DNA of 64,000 bases from Heterohyrax brucei (GCA_028571685.1 CM053162.1:68250351-68314350); one strand, 5' to 3'; positions 21,525-32,113 are shown, counted from the stretch's first letter. The notes: generated by a model not told the origin, from the letters alone. Numbers and translations: made by a program.

Positions 21525-21681
21525 AAGGGACTGTGGTGGTGTAGTAGTTAAGAGCTTGTCCATTAAGGGAAAGGTCAGCGGTTCAAATCCACAAGGCTCT
21601 CCTTTGAAACACTATAGAACAGTTCTACTCTGTCCTACGGGGTTGCTGTGAGTTGGAATTGACTTCATGGCAATTTTTTTT
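21525..21681 (+). mobile_element. AfroSINE
   Basis: 'gggactgtggtggtgtagta', 'gtcagcggttcaaatccaca', 'ctctcctttgaaacactata', 'gttctactctgtcctacggg', 'gagttggaattgacttcatg' then a T run. Confidence 0.94.
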
Positions 21682-21695
21682 TAATCAAAAAGAAA

Positions 21696-21866
21696 AACCA
21701 AAGCAAACTTGATGCCATGGAGTCAATTTCAATTCAAAATGACCCTATAGTTTCCTCAGCTATAAATCTCCAGGAAGGAAGCAGAAAGCCACATTTGTCA
21801 CCTGCAGAGCTGCTGGTGGTTTCCCAGGTGACCTTTTGGTAACCACTTGGATCTCATGGTGTTTAA
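21696..21866 (-). mobile_element. AfroSINE, long variant
   Basis: 'aaccaaagcaaacttgatgc', 'aaatgaccctatagtttcct', 'ctataaatctccaggaagga', 'gagctgctggtggtttccca', 'tgaccttttggtaaccact'. It faces the plus copy ending 14 bp earlier. Confidence 0.88.
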
Positions 21867-22944
21867 CACAAAAATGTGATCTTACAGACTACAAGGAAAA
21901 CCATCTGCAGGAGACAAACCAGTTCTATTATTTTTCAGTTAGTATGAGATAATTCAGTTTGTCTGTTAATGAAGTACAGTCCCAATAAGTCAAGAAATAG
22001 ATTTTTAAAACTTTCTTTGGAAAGTAATAATTACCATAATAATTTATATTAATATTAGAGATGAAAACATACATTCTTATTTCTTCTTGTAATTAAAAAT
22101 TTACCAGTCTGCTGAAACATGTACCAGTCTTTACATTATGTAAAGAGTTTAAACTTGTTAAATTGATCTCATGCTTGTTTTTGCATAAATCAAAGCTCTC
22201 TGGAGTCTAATTTCATTTTCTGATATATTCAAGTAGAGGGAAAGTTGACCAAGGTCTTACTGTGGTATATTTGATATTTCTATGGATATTTTTGTGTTCT
22301 AAAAATGCGTTGTTTTTATGGTAATTCATATTTCATTTTTTTCTTTCACTGCCTTTTCATTTACTTCCTGAAGTCTCACAAATCTCATGTGGGGTATTCA
22401 ATTTCCAAGCCATTGCTTTGCAGAAAATCAAATGAGAAATAAAGGTTCCTCTTGTTCCCTCACAGTTGGAATAAAGATCGGTCAAATCACACTGGAGAAA
22501 AGCACCAGCGACTTTAAATTAGTGAGAATCAGCTATGACTTTTCATAACATGCTTCTCTATCCAATCTCTTCTTTTCAGGAGTCACTAATTGAAACGGAA
22601 AAAAAGTTTAACCCTCCATTGCCCCGAAATATTTAACATTTGATTTGCAATTTTAGAGCATGTTTTATTTTCTTCATATAGTTGGTTAGAAATCAAACTT
22701 ATATGCTAGTTGCAGGTCTTAAAATGTGATGCAACCAAACTTGAAGGGATACAGGCTTACTCTGAAAGAACCGATGCTATCTATGCTTTAGTGTCAAGTA
22801 CCCAAATAACTGAAAGAAAAACAAAGAAACAAAGAAACAAAAAAAACTCCAATTTCTTACGTTAAACCCTTGCCCTGTGAGTATTCATTCTTTTGGGAGT
22901 CAGAGTTTTTTCAGTCATGTCTGAAGTCCCAGGGTATTTGCAGG
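21867..22944. other. Repeat-free stretch
   Basis: About 1.08 kb without recognised repeats, AT-rich with homeodomain- and MEF2/TATA-like words. No coding pattern. It could hold conserved regulatory DNA, but this cannot be judged without alignment. Confidence 0.35.
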
Positions 22945-23132
22945 AGCCAAAGTTGACCACAGTTGGCTGCTAACCAAAAGGCTAAAGGTTCCAGTTTACC
23001 AGAGATGCCTTGAAAGAAAGTCATGGTGATTTGCTTCTGGAAAACTGGTCACGGAAATTCTGTGGAGAATAGCTCTACTCTGATGTCAGTGGAGTCAGTG
23101 AGAATCGGAATCAATCAGGCAGCAATTGTTTT
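22945..23132 (+). mobile_element. AfroSINE, long variant
   Basis: 'gttggctgctaaccaaaagg', 'gccttgaaagaaagtcatgg', 'gatttgcttctggaaaactg', 'agctctactctgatgtcagt', tail 'aatcaatcaggcagcaattg'. Confidence 0.88.
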
Positions 23133-23283
23133 TATCTTACACACCCACAGGGGAGAAACTGACAGGAATGCCTAAAATAAATCCTACATGCTTCCAAAAA
23201 GAATTCCACTGTCTTGGATTATAAGGCAAAAACATGGAAAGAGAAGAAATCAAGGTTGAGTTCTAGATCAGAAGGAGAACTGA

Positions 23284-23304
23284 TTTTTTTTTTTTTTTTT
23301 TTTT
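23284..23304. repeat. Poly-T run
   Basis: Twenty-one T residues, just upstream of the AfroSINE at 23356. Confidence 0.97.
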
Positions 23305-23355
23305 GCCCTTGGCTTCATCTAGAGGCGAAAGAATTAGCAGGCTCCAACAGATAGG

Positions 23356-23531
23356 TGGAAATGCTGGTGGTGTAGCAGGTTCAGTGCTACTTTAGCTAAC
23401 CAAAAGGTTGGCAGTTCAAATCCACCCAGGAGCTTCTTGGAAACTCCATGGAGCAGTTCTGCTCTGACCCCTAGGGTTGCTATGCGTTGGACCTGCCTTG
23501 ATGGCAGTGGGTTTGTTTGTTTTGTTTTCTG
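23356..23531 (+). mobile_element. AfroSINE
   Basis: 'ggaaatgctggtggtgtagc', 'gctaaccaaaaggttggcag' then 'ttcaaatccacc', 'ttggaaactccatggagcag', tail 'gatggcagtgggtttgtttg'. Well preserved, A and B boxes clear. Confidence 0.95.
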
Positions 23532-23689
23532 GAATAGCTCACTCATGTTTTCACCCTATTTGGAGTTTAGAAAGCCTCTATACTTAGGTTTTTAGGCAAA
23601 GGCACAATCCAGCTACCCTAGCCTGCTCAGTTCTGAAATGTGCAATAAGGAAGGGAAAATAACGAATTGGTTTGCTCAAGTAGTGACTA

Positions 23690-23752
23690 AAAGCCGTGAT
23701 TAAAAACCCAGCTTCTGGGTCCAGATTCCTGCATGTAAATTCCAGCTATCCT
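23690..23752 (+). mobile_element. MIR, first part
   Basis: 'gattaaaaacccagcttctg' and 'ggtccagattcctgcatgta' then 'aattccagctatcc' correspond to the MIR 5' half. It continues after the SINE at 23926. Confidence 0.7.
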
Positions 23753-23925
23753 GAAACCCTGGTGCCGTAGTAGTTAACTGCTACTTCTGCTAATCAAAAG
23801 GTCAGCAGTTCAAATCCACCAGGTGCTCCTTGGAAACATTATAGGGTAGTTCTACTCTCTCCTATAGGGTTGCTGTGAGTCAACATCAACTGACGGCACT
23901 GGGTTTCTTTCTTTTTTTTTTTTTG
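23753..23925 (+). mobile_element. AfroSINE nested in MIR
   Basis: 'gaaaccctggtgccgtagta', 'aaaggtcagcagttcaaatc', 'tccttggaaacattataggg', 'tatagggttgctgtgagtca', tail 'gacggcactgggtttc' and a T run. Confidence 0.95.
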
Positions 23926-24115
23926 TACCCTGCGTTGGTGATCCAGGGAAGGTTAGTCTGCTTCCATGAACCTCAATTTTCTCATGTGTAGAATGGAGAT
24001 AACAATAATAGACTCTGTCTCAAAAGTTTCATGGAAAATTAAATGAGTGACTGCAAGCAAGAGTTTAGAATAGGGGTTAGCACAGAAAATGTTTTCAATC
24101 TTGCTAGCTAATATT
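23926..24115 (+). mobile_element. MIR, second part
   Basis: 'gaacctcaattttctcatgt' then 'gtagaatggagataacaata', 'gaaaattaaatgagtgactg', 'aggggttagcacagaaaatg': the MIR core and 3' half. Confidence 0.85.
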
Positions 24116-24348
24116 CACGCTGCTTTCTTGTGAAAGATACTATCAGGTAGGGGAGGGTGGTACCCACTTAATGGGTAAGTTGGGGTTCTCTAGGTAGTGA
24201 AGGGATGAAGGGATGGTGAATATCATATTGCCATATGGATCATATATGGAAAATCTTACATCCATTCAATGTCTTGCCAGATGTGTTTTGGGATCTATAA
24301 GCAACTCAGTGGTCTTCTGTTGCCTTTGAATACTCAATCCGATTGGAA

Positions 24349-24350
<2 letters not shown>
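24116..24350. other. Unassigned spacer
   Basis: No repeat recognised between the MIR and the CA repeat. Confidence 0.3.

Positions 24351-24397
<47 letters not shown>
24351..24397. repeat. (CA)n microsatellite
   Basis: Uninterrupted CA dinucleotides for about 47 bp. Long perfect tracts of this kind are usually polymorphic. Confidence 0.99.
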
Positions 24398-24400
<3 letters not shown>

Positions 24401-24529
24401 GACGCAGCCACATGTAGCAACTTTGCTTTGAGGGCTAGAAAATTGGCAAATGACGCTGAATGATTCAGATGCGTTATTCTTGTTATAAATTGTGAGCTTT
24501 TATGCTTGCATTTTCTCTTTACCCCCCGC

Positions 24530-24800
24530 TGCCAGGAGTGCTTAATTTGCTGGCTTTATTGACAGTGGCGGTACGGACTAGGCAGAGAGCGATCTCTCTA
24601 GTAACGAAACGATGCGCTAATTGATTTCTCGAGCCTGTTTGCCTTCACAGCGGTGAATTGAACAAATGTCCAGTGAGCAGATAGACAGTAACCCTGGGTT
24701 AGGCAGCTGCTAATTTTACGTGAGCTCGGCTCTCTCCTCTTTGCATTATTAATGTATTAAAATACAAGAACTACACTATTCTGCAGGAAAACTAGGGCAA
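24530..24800. promoter_or_regulatory. Candidate conserved enhancer-like block
   Basis: Non-repetitive and locally CpG-rich (about eight CpGs between 24565 and 24650 in an AT-rich, CpG-poor setting). It combines a HOX/MEIS-like tttattgacag (24555-24565), a homeodomain word ctaattga (24617-24624) and a POU-like tttgcattattaat (24740-24753). No frame suggests coding. This is an inference from composition; conservation was not tested. Confidence 0.4.
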
Positions 24801-25546
24801 GAAGAGAACAGATTATGTCTGAGGAGTGTGAATATTTCCTACATCATCTGAAAATAATCTGCTGCCAGAAAACGGTGCCATGGATGATTGGTGGTGAAGT
24901 CCCTGCCTCACATCTCTCCTGCCGTCCCACCTGCGAGGTTACTGTTCCCTTCCGAGACAGAAATCTGCCACCGCCAACCTCACAGGCTTCCCTGCGGCTG
25001 GGAAACACAGGCGGTGTCTCCTAGTGGCAAGTGCACAAGGCAGACTCAGACACCATCTCTCCTTTGTCCCACATACGATGCTGTCAAAGTTGTTAGCCAG
25101 CCTCTCGAGACCTGCAAAGTTCACTTTCCTCATATGAAATGTGGTGGCACCACTACCAGGATGTGGCAAAACCAGGTGAGCCCAAGGGTGACACGGAAAC
25201 CGGGTGTCATATGTAAAATGTAATTAGAGATCTGTCTCTTTCGGTCTCTCAGCCTTTGGTCTTATTTCTGTAACAAGTATCAGGGGGTTTACAGTTTTGT
25301 GAGAAAATGAAGTACACATTCCTTCCGAAGGGAACTGAGGAGCCGTGGACTTGAGAGAGAGGGCAGGAGCTGACAGCAGTGGTAGGGTCCCTCCTGTCAC
25401 CTTGGGACGCAGGATGCTTTAGGGGACAGGAATCTGCTGTATACTTCTTGCAGATCTCATCGCTTTCCCCTTTACAGACAACTGACCTTGAGGTGCTTTG
25501 TTTAGAAGTCTGCAGAGACGGGCATCCTTCTAAATGGGCACGAGTG
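24801..25546. other. Unassigned, relatively GC-rich
   Basis: Open frames up to 111 codons at 24888-25223 show no domain, signal or motif. No repeat recognised. Confidence 0.3.
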
Positions 25547-25748
25547 AACCCCGCGGTGACACAGTGGTTAAGCAGTCGGCCACCGACCTAAATTGGTGGT
25601 TCCAATCCCCCAGCACTTCTTCAGGAGACAGCTGTGGCGGTCAGCTTCTTCACAGATGTACAGCCTTGGAAACCCTCCGGCACTGTTCTGGTCTGTCTCA
25701 TAGGGTCGCTCCGTGTGAGTATCGATTCAAGGGCAGAGGGTTGGCTGC
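25547..25748 (+). mobile_element. AfroSINE, long variant
   Basis: 'gaaccccgcggtgacacagt', 'ggttaagcagtcggccaccg', 'ggcggtcagcttcttcacag', 'ttggaaaccctccggcactg', 'atagggtcgctccgtgtgag', tail 'tcaagggcagagggttgg'. CpG-rich, so comparatively young. Confidence 0.92.
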
Positions 25749-25956
25749 AAAAATGCCCGCAGTCCTGTAAACCCTATGAACCTACTTTTAGAAACCTCCT
25801 CAGTTTTTCGCAAAGTTACTGCCTCTTTGATCTTGTTGTTGGGTGTATTTTGTTAACAGAAGAATATTCATTTCTGGCATATCTGACTTCCTTTACACTC
25901 TGATGACGAATGTCACAGAGCCCATTAAAGGATCTGAGACTTGCTTTCATCTAACT

Positions 25957-25974
25957 ATAAATAAATAAATAAAT
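25957..25974. repeat. (AAAT)n short tandem repeat
   Basis: Four to five aaat units. Confidence 0.9.
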
Positions 25975-26127
25975 CAGTCGTTGTCATTAAAGAAAAGGTC
26001 AGCAAGGGAACAAAATTGCTTGCTTAGGAACAGAATACGCATTCTATAAAAGTAATACTGAATAACATAAAAAGCCTTCACTGTAGGGGACAGATCAAGA
26101 CTAGCCTCTCTTTTTCTTTCTCATTAG

Positions 26128-26272
26128 AAAAAGATGAATATTGCAAACACATCTGTGGCAATTCTGGCTGACACCGTGCACACATCAGAGACCACTTACA
26201 GGTCTGTAGCAAGAATTGCCTCTGAAATGACAGGAATAAATAGCACCTCATTTTCCTTAATTGAATACCTTG
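26128..26272 (+). other. Exon-like open segment of unknown identity
   Basis: The segment is preceded by a strong polypyrimidine tract and AG (ctctttttctttctcattag, ending at 26127). It is followed by a donor-like gtaact at 26273-26278. It lies in the frame that starts with Met at 26134 and stays open for 171 codons. The peptide (including SVAILADTVHTSETTYR) has ordinary amino-acid variety and a possible N-glycosylation site (INST). The rest of the frame reads through donor-like DNA into AfroSINE sequence and is unlikely to be coding. I do not recognise the peptide; chance is quite possible. Confidence 0.25.
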
Positions 26273-26544
26273 GTAACTCAGACTGTTTTCCAAGAACGGA
26301 GGTAGTTGGTGGCTGCCAGTGTACCTGTAGAGACGAGTATCTCTCAGTCAATGAGCCTTGGACAAAAATGGGAAAGTTGCTGAGCCGTGAGCTAAGTGCT
26401 GGTGGAGGCCAAGGGGAGGATCCAAGAGGAAAGAATCAAATATTTAAGATACCAATGGCTGGCTTAGGGAGTCACAAGGTTAGACATCAAATTGTCCAAG
26501 CTAACTTTGGAGGATGCGAAAATGTAGAGAAGAGACTAAGAAAT

Positions 26545-26580
26545 AAAACCCCAAAGCCAAATCCACGGCCAATGAGTCTA
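26545..26580 (-). mobile_element. AfroSINE 3' fragment
   Basis: 'aaccccaaagccaaatccac' then 'ggccaatgagtcta' is the reverse of the SINE tail only. Confidence 0.55.
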
Positions 26581-26604
26581 TTCAAAGAGTGGATATCAGT
26601 CAGT

Positions 26605-26772
26605 GGGATCCCTGATGGTACAGCGGGTCAGAGTTTGGACGCTAACTAAAAGATCGGAAGCTTGGATCCACCAACTATGCCTTAGAACCCTACGGGATGG
26701 TTCTAGTCTGCCTTGTGGGGTCACCAAGAGTCGGACTCAACTTGATGGCACAGGTTTGGTGTGGGTTTGTTG
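26605..26772 (+). mobile_element. AfroSINE
   Basis: 'gggatccctgatggtacagc', 'gacgctaactaaaagatcgg', 'cttggatccaccaactatgc', 'ttgtggggtcaccaagagtc', tail 'cttgatggcacaggtttggt'. Confidence 0.92.
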
Positions 26773-26973
26773 ATCGTGGCACTCCAGTCTGAAGGCTGTA
26801 AATCCCCAGCTGTGAGTAACCACATTGTCATACATTTAAAGATAAATTCACTGAAGTAGCCTAACTCTCCCACATTATGTATTAACAGTGAATAAATATT
26901 ATTTTCAAGTTTAAAATTTCATGTTTCCCTGTAGCTACATCCAAGTCCTTATTAATACAGATGATATGAGACA

Positions 26974-27121
26974 TAAAACCCATTGCCACTGAGTTGATTT
27001 CAACTCATACCCATAAGGCAGAGCAGAATTGCCTCACAGAGTTTCCAAAGAGCTCCTTGTAGATTTGAACTACTGACCTTTCGGTTAGCGACCACCGCAT
27101 CTAACCACTGGGAAACCAGGG
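26974..27121 (-). mobile_element. AfroSINE with perfect 12-bp target-site duplication
   Basis: 'aaacccattgccactgagtt', 'cacagagtttccaaagagct', 'gaactactgacctttcggtt' and 'ctgggaaaccaggg'. 'atatgagacata' stands at 26964-26975 and 27127-27138. Confidence 0.95.
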
Positions 27122-27274
27122 TTTTCATATGAGACATAGGAAAGAACAGAAACCAAACAGAGAGCAATAGAAACAAAACACAGCCTAGATGGGGTGGGGA
27201 CTGGGGAGGCTGCAAGTCACAGGAAGCAGAGCAGTCGTCTCTGCGAGGGCCAGCACTGGGCCTTCGGTTAATTC

Positions 27275-27335
27275 AGTTTGCAAGGCTCAGAATCAACTGG
27301 ACGGCAGGGGGTTTGCTTTGGGTTTGGGTGAAGTT
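27275..27335 (+). mobile_element. AfroSINE 3' fragment
   Basis: 'gctcagaatcaactggacgg' then 'cagggggtttgctttgggtt': tail only. Confidence 0.6.
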
Positions 27336-27572
27336 CAAATCCAGGAAAACTTGAAGATTGTGAGTATCTTCAAGCCTGACTCAAATGTTCCTTCAGGCGG
27401 AGTTAACAACAACTGCCTCAGGTGGTTGTTAAAAGGGTAACAAAGGATTTTCATCCCTGAAAGCTCTTTGATGGAACAGACATGACTGCATTCTACAGCT
27501 CAAAGGGTTTTCGTTTGTTTGTTTTTGTTTTCTTTTTTTAAAGAAAGAAAAAGGGGACATATGCCCACTTGA

Positions 27573-27739
27573 GGAAACCCTGATGGTGTAGTGGATTAAT
27601 TGCGACATCTGCTAACCAAATAGTTGTCAGTTTGAATCCATCAGGCACTCCTTGGAAACTCTATGGGAGCAGTTCTACTCTGATCTATAGGGTTGCTGAG
27701 TCAGAATCAACTTAATGGCACGGAGTGGTCTTTTTGGAC
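27573..27739 (+). mobile_element. AfroSINE
   Basis: 'gaggaaaccctgatggtgta', 'tttgaatccatcaggcactc', 'gagcagttctactctgatct', 'gagtcagaatcaacttaatg'. gcccacttgag (27563) and gcccatttgag (27740) look like its target-site duplication. Confidence 0.94.
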
Positions 27740-27852
27740 GCCCATTTGAGCTTTGAAAGAAATTCAAATAAAATTTCACCTCTGCAAAGCAAGACTGAGA
27801 CAATTCCTTGCCACCTTTCCGCTTTTAAGAGTTCCTTAAGACCTAGAGGGTA

Positions 27853-28009
27853 CGCCCTTGTGGCATAGTGATTAAGAGCTGTGGCTGCCAACCAGAAGGT
27901 TAGCAGTACAAATCCAGCAGGGGCTCCTTGGAAACTCTGTAGGGCCAGTTCAGCCCTGCCTGTAGCGTTGCTATGAGGTAGAATTCACCTGATGGCAATG
28001 GATTTGGAT
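27853..28009 (+). mobile_element. AfroSINE with target-site duplication
   Basis: 'gcccttgtggcatagtgatt', 'ccaaccagaaggttagcagt', 'ggctccttggaaactctgta', tail 'ctgatggcaatggatttgga'. aagacctagagggta (27838-27852) and aagacctagaagggta (28010-28025) flank it. Confidence 0.95.
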
Positions 28010-28025
28010 AAGACCTAGAAGGGTA

Positions 28026-30435
28026 ATTCTAACTCAGAAATCTATTCTTTATGCTGTGACACGCTTATCCACTATATTATCAACATTTTTTCAGATGACT
28101 CTCACTAGGAACTTTTATGATTTTTATGCCAGCTCTTGATTTGCTTTGAATTGCCTCTGGACTCTCAATAGATTTTCTAGAATTGTGATTGGTGCTAAAG
28201 ATGACAACACGTGATCTGTACTCTACCTCCCTCTCCATGTTTCTCTTGTTCTTTCACGATGGCTTTCGTCCTCCACTTATTTCCCATATCTATGGAAAAG
28301 GGCATGTAAAAGCCTGGTAAACCTCCTGCACAGAGCTTAATCTTTATCATTCTTTTACCACAATTTTCAAAGAAAAAGCATATACACACACATATGCACT
28401 CACATGCACATGCACTCCCACAGATATACACACTGGCACACAGTTAATTATTCCACATAAACCAGAGTTCATTTGACTTATTTTTAAAGCAGCATTTTTT
28501 GGAAAGAAATCCCAGCCATACTGCAAAGAAAAAAGAAAGAGAAGTATACGTAATCTCAAGCAAAATCGTTAATTATTTACTTGGTAAATAATTCTGCAGT
28601 AAATTTTTTATTTAGATTATTATTAGCTAAAAAATTGGACCATGGCTATAAATATTGTTCACAATGGCTTTTAGCATGCCCATTTTTCTGTGTCATTAAA
28701 TAGTCTATCACTATGTGATTTGGATACAGCATTAAATACCATTGTACCGATTTTCCAAAATAAATCTGGTTTGCTTATAGTTTTAACTATTATTCATGGA
28801 TTATATTGCTTTTGTCATGGTCCAAAAAACGATATTTTTCAACTTCTTTTTGATGCAAGTGCTATGAAAGATAATGTTCTTTTGTATATATCTATATATA
28901 TATATAATTTATGTTACTTTTACTACTGAAATGAAATTGTGGTTACTGTTGCACTGTCAGATAATTTGACCTATCTACTTACTAGCTTTGTTACTTACCG
29001 TGTCTAATTTTTTTACAGTACAATTAAGGGTGGGTTTAAGTTTGTCAATGTTTTATATGACCTCAAGAAAATTATATTTTTTGTATTGTAGATATTTTGA
29101 CACATAGCTCTAAAATAAGGCCTGTCTATTATATGATTCCAATTCTTGATCATGTTATGTGTGTTGCTAATTGTTTAATACATCACAGACTGAAAAGACA
29201 TATATTAAAATGTTCTCAAACATGGAAAAATTAAAAACTTATCTAAAAAGTAATACACTTATGAGCCTCAGGTACATATACACAAAGATTTTCTTCTCAG
29301 TAACAAAATGGATTATTTGTTGGAGTTAAGAAATCTGATTAATTTCTATAAAAAAGTGAGAATTCATTCACATCAAAGTACAGTAACAATAGCATTCTGG
29401 ATAAGTGGGCATGTGGAGTTGAACGAGATAATGAAAGAACTAGAAAACGTAAGGTTTACACAGGTGTGAGTGGTGAGAGGCCTGGTGCTTGAAGGAGCCC
29501 TGAGACAGGGGATCCTTCTGTTCTGCCGGTTAATGAATTCCCTGAGCTTTACTATTCTTACACCTGGATGCCATGGCTTGCAGGCATTTTCCCTCCTCAA
29601 GAAAAAAAATCCTTCACTTGCATCGGATTTTCCACCACGATGGTGTTAGAAAAGGCCAGCACAGAATGAGAAATGTAAAAGTATTTTTCCATGTGTCATA
29701 AAAATTCAAACTTTTTTAAAAAGAGAAACTATGTTAAATAATGTAATATAAAATAATCTATTTAATATGCAAAGAAGTCATACAAATGCATCCGTAATGA
29801 AATGTCACAAAATAAAAGTGAGTAAATAACACGAACAAGTAATCTGAAAAATAAGAGAACAAGATTTGACGTGTATGAAAAAATGACTAAAAGTATTCAT
29901 GAATAAAAGCCACATAATTTGCACTCCAATGAATCATGTCTTTTTGTTGCCAAAATACTAAATATTTCAAAATGTAGTAAACTCTAATCTTGGTAAGAAT
30001 GTGAAACAATGATAATTTTCATGCTGTATTAATGAGAAAATGGGGAAATCATTCTAGAAGACAGTTTAGAAATACGTATTAAAAGACTCTGAAAAGCAAA
30101 GTTCGCTTCATTTAAAAATTACACAGGAGAAAAATGGTGGCGGTGGTGGCCTTGGAGTCAGCTCTCCTCACTGTGGCTTTACTTCTAACAGCATGATGCT
30201 GTTGGTTGTCCTGTGCCATTTTCATACATACATATTTTAAATGTTTGGGCCACCTCCTCTGAGAAAGAATCCTAACGAAACAAGGCATTCATCCTTACTT
30301 GCCTATGGGGGCAGGTGGGTGAAATTATATACTGAAATTCATGTACAGTCTTTGAATGAATCCTGTGTGTTCATTTAAAATCAACGAGATATTTGGGGAA
30401 AAAAATACTTCTGGCTCTGCTTATTATGATAAAAA
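28026..30435. other. Repeat-poor, AT-rich stretch
   Basis: Includes a degenerate CA-type repeat (28383-28442), a short TA repeat near 28890 and TAAT-rich DNA at 28560-28900. A faint similarity to L1 ORF2 at 29985-30110 was not convincing. No gene seen. Confidence 0.35.
28383..28442. repeat. Degenerate CA-rich repeat
   Basis: Mixed acacac, catatgcac and cacatgcac units. Confidence 0.8.
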
Positions 30436-30461
30436 CCAACCAACCAACCAACCAACCAGAA
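30436..30461. repeat. (CCAA)n short tandem repeat
   Basis: Five ccaa units directly on the 3' side of the minus-strand AfroSINE. This is the expanded (TTGG)n SINE tail. Confidence 0.92.
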
Positions 30462-30613
30462 ATCCAAATCCATTACTGCCGAGTCAATTCTGACTTACAG
30501 AGACCCTAAAGGGTGGAGTAGAAATGCTTCCTACGGTTTCCAAGGAGAGTCTGGTGAATTGAAACTGCTGACCTTTACCTGAGTAGCCTAACTCTAAACC
30601 AGCACGTCACCAG
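30462..30613 (-). mobile_element. AfroSINE
   Basis: 'aaatccaaatccattactgc', 'gagtcaattctgacttacag', 'tttccaaggagagtctggtg', 'actgctgacctttacctgag', end 'cagcacgtcaccag'. Confidence 0.93.
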
Positions 30614-31179
30614 CGCAGTCATTTACCTTTACTAGAAATACTCAAGGACTCTGAAAATGACTCAAACTGTTTGTAAAAGTTTGAACTGTTTTGTTTTCAT
30701 AACAAGAAGAATGTGTCCCAGAATTTAAGCTGAATTGATTGCTTATGAAAGGACTCAGTTGTAAAATCAACACCACCTGTGTTTCTCTATAGGTGTGAAT
30801 TGGAGTTGTTTCTTCTCCAACACATAGCTGGCATATTAGGGGAAGAGTAATTTTCCCCTCTTTTATACATAAAAATTTCTTGATATCTGCATGTCTGAAT
30901 TCCCAAAACTGGAATCTTTGGAATTGACATCCCCTTACTCTCACTTTAAACAGCTTCACAAAATGGAATTTGGCATCTGGATATCAATTGGGTGGGTAGA
31001 AATATTTCTATCATTCTGTGGTGTTGTCTAGTAGTCAACAACTAAATTCTAGAAGCATTGCATTCAGTCACCTTACAAAAGCATGTATGGGTTGTTTGAA
31101 CATTTTATTATATTAGGCCTTTATTATTTTTTCAACACGAAAGATTTGATTCACACACAGCAAGATCAAAGGAAAAGTT
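30614..31179. other. Unassigned stretch
   Basis: No repeat or gene recognised. The open frame at 30642-30959 on the minus strand shows no known domain. Confidence 0.3.
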
Positions 31180-31945
31180 GCAATTATTGTTGTTGTTAGA
31201 TGCTGTGGAGTCAGTTCAGACTCACAGTGGCCCTCCGTATGACCCAGCTAACCACTGTCCAGTCCAGTGCTGTCCTTACATTCTCTCCTGTGCTTGAGCC
31301 CCTCAGGACAGCCACTGTGTCAGCCCATCTTATTGAGAGTCTTCATCTCTCTCACTAACTGTCCACTTTACCAAACACGATGCTCTTCTCCAAGTCTAGT
31401 CCCTCCTGATAACATGTCCAAAAGAAGTAAGACTAAGTCTCCCCATCGGTGCTTCTAAGAAGCCTTCTGGCTGTCCTTCTTCTGACACAGATTTCATTCT
31501 CTGACATATTCAACACTCTTCACCAACACCACAATTCAAAGGCATCAATTCTGCTTCAGCCATCCTCATCCATTGTCCAGGTATCACATGGATATGAGGT
31601 GATTGAGAATACTACATCTTGAGTTGAGCCCACCTCACTCCTCAAAGGGGCGTATTTGCTTTTTAACATTGAAAAGAGGGCTTTTGCAGTAGATTTGCCC
31701 AGTGCAATGCAATCTTTGATTTCTTGAACAGTGTTTCCTTGGACGCTGATTGTGGATAAAAGTCAAATGAAATCCTTGACAACTCGAATCTCTTCTCCAT
31801 CCATTTGTCCTGAATTTGCTTATTCATCCAGTTGTGAGGACTTCTGTTCTTTTGATGGTGAGGTGTAATCTATACTGAAGACTATGGTCTCTGATCTTCA
31901 TCGGTAAGTAGTTCGAGATCTCTTCACCTACAGCAAACAAAAAGG
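31180..31945 (-). mobile_element. RTE (Bov-B-like) LINE 3' part
   Basis: Reverse orientation: a (TTG)n tail and 'ttagatgctgtggagtcagt', then a 3' coding region that aligns by eye with the copy at 37953-38930 ('gatttgcccagtgcaatgca', 'tcttcatcggtaagtagtt'). It stops just short of the RT YADD site. In the AfroSINE-rich setting this is an afrotherian RTE. Frames are broken by decay. Confidence 0.88.
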
Positions 31946-32113
31946 ATAATAGCCAGCCAAAGCCAAGTGCCAAAGATACACAAATATATATGTATATTTA
32001 AGCATTTGAGAATGATCTTCATTGGTAAGTAGTTCAAGATCTCTTCACTTACACCGAACAAAAGGAATAATGAAGATATATAAATATATATGTATGTTTA
32101 ACCATTTGAGAAA
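31893..32113 (+). repeat. Tandem duplication at the RTE truncation point
   Basis: A unit starting 'gatcttcatcggtaagtagt' (31893-32013) is repeated at 32014-32113 ('gatcttcattggtaagtagt'). The first unit has about 24 extra bp containing 'gccaaagccaagtgccaa', similar to a short RTE/SINE terminus. Each unit ends in a TA-rich part and 'catttgag'. Confidence 0.9.

Noticed and set aside
21204-21651. Seven overlapping open frames of 68-119 codons
   Set aside because: They translate a TA/TG/CA microsatellite that lacks stop codons. The peptides are only Tyr/Ile/His/Thr/Cys/Met repeats.
29985-30110. Possible L1 ORF2 remnant
   Set aside because: Only scattered short matches; could not be told from AT-rich chance similarity.
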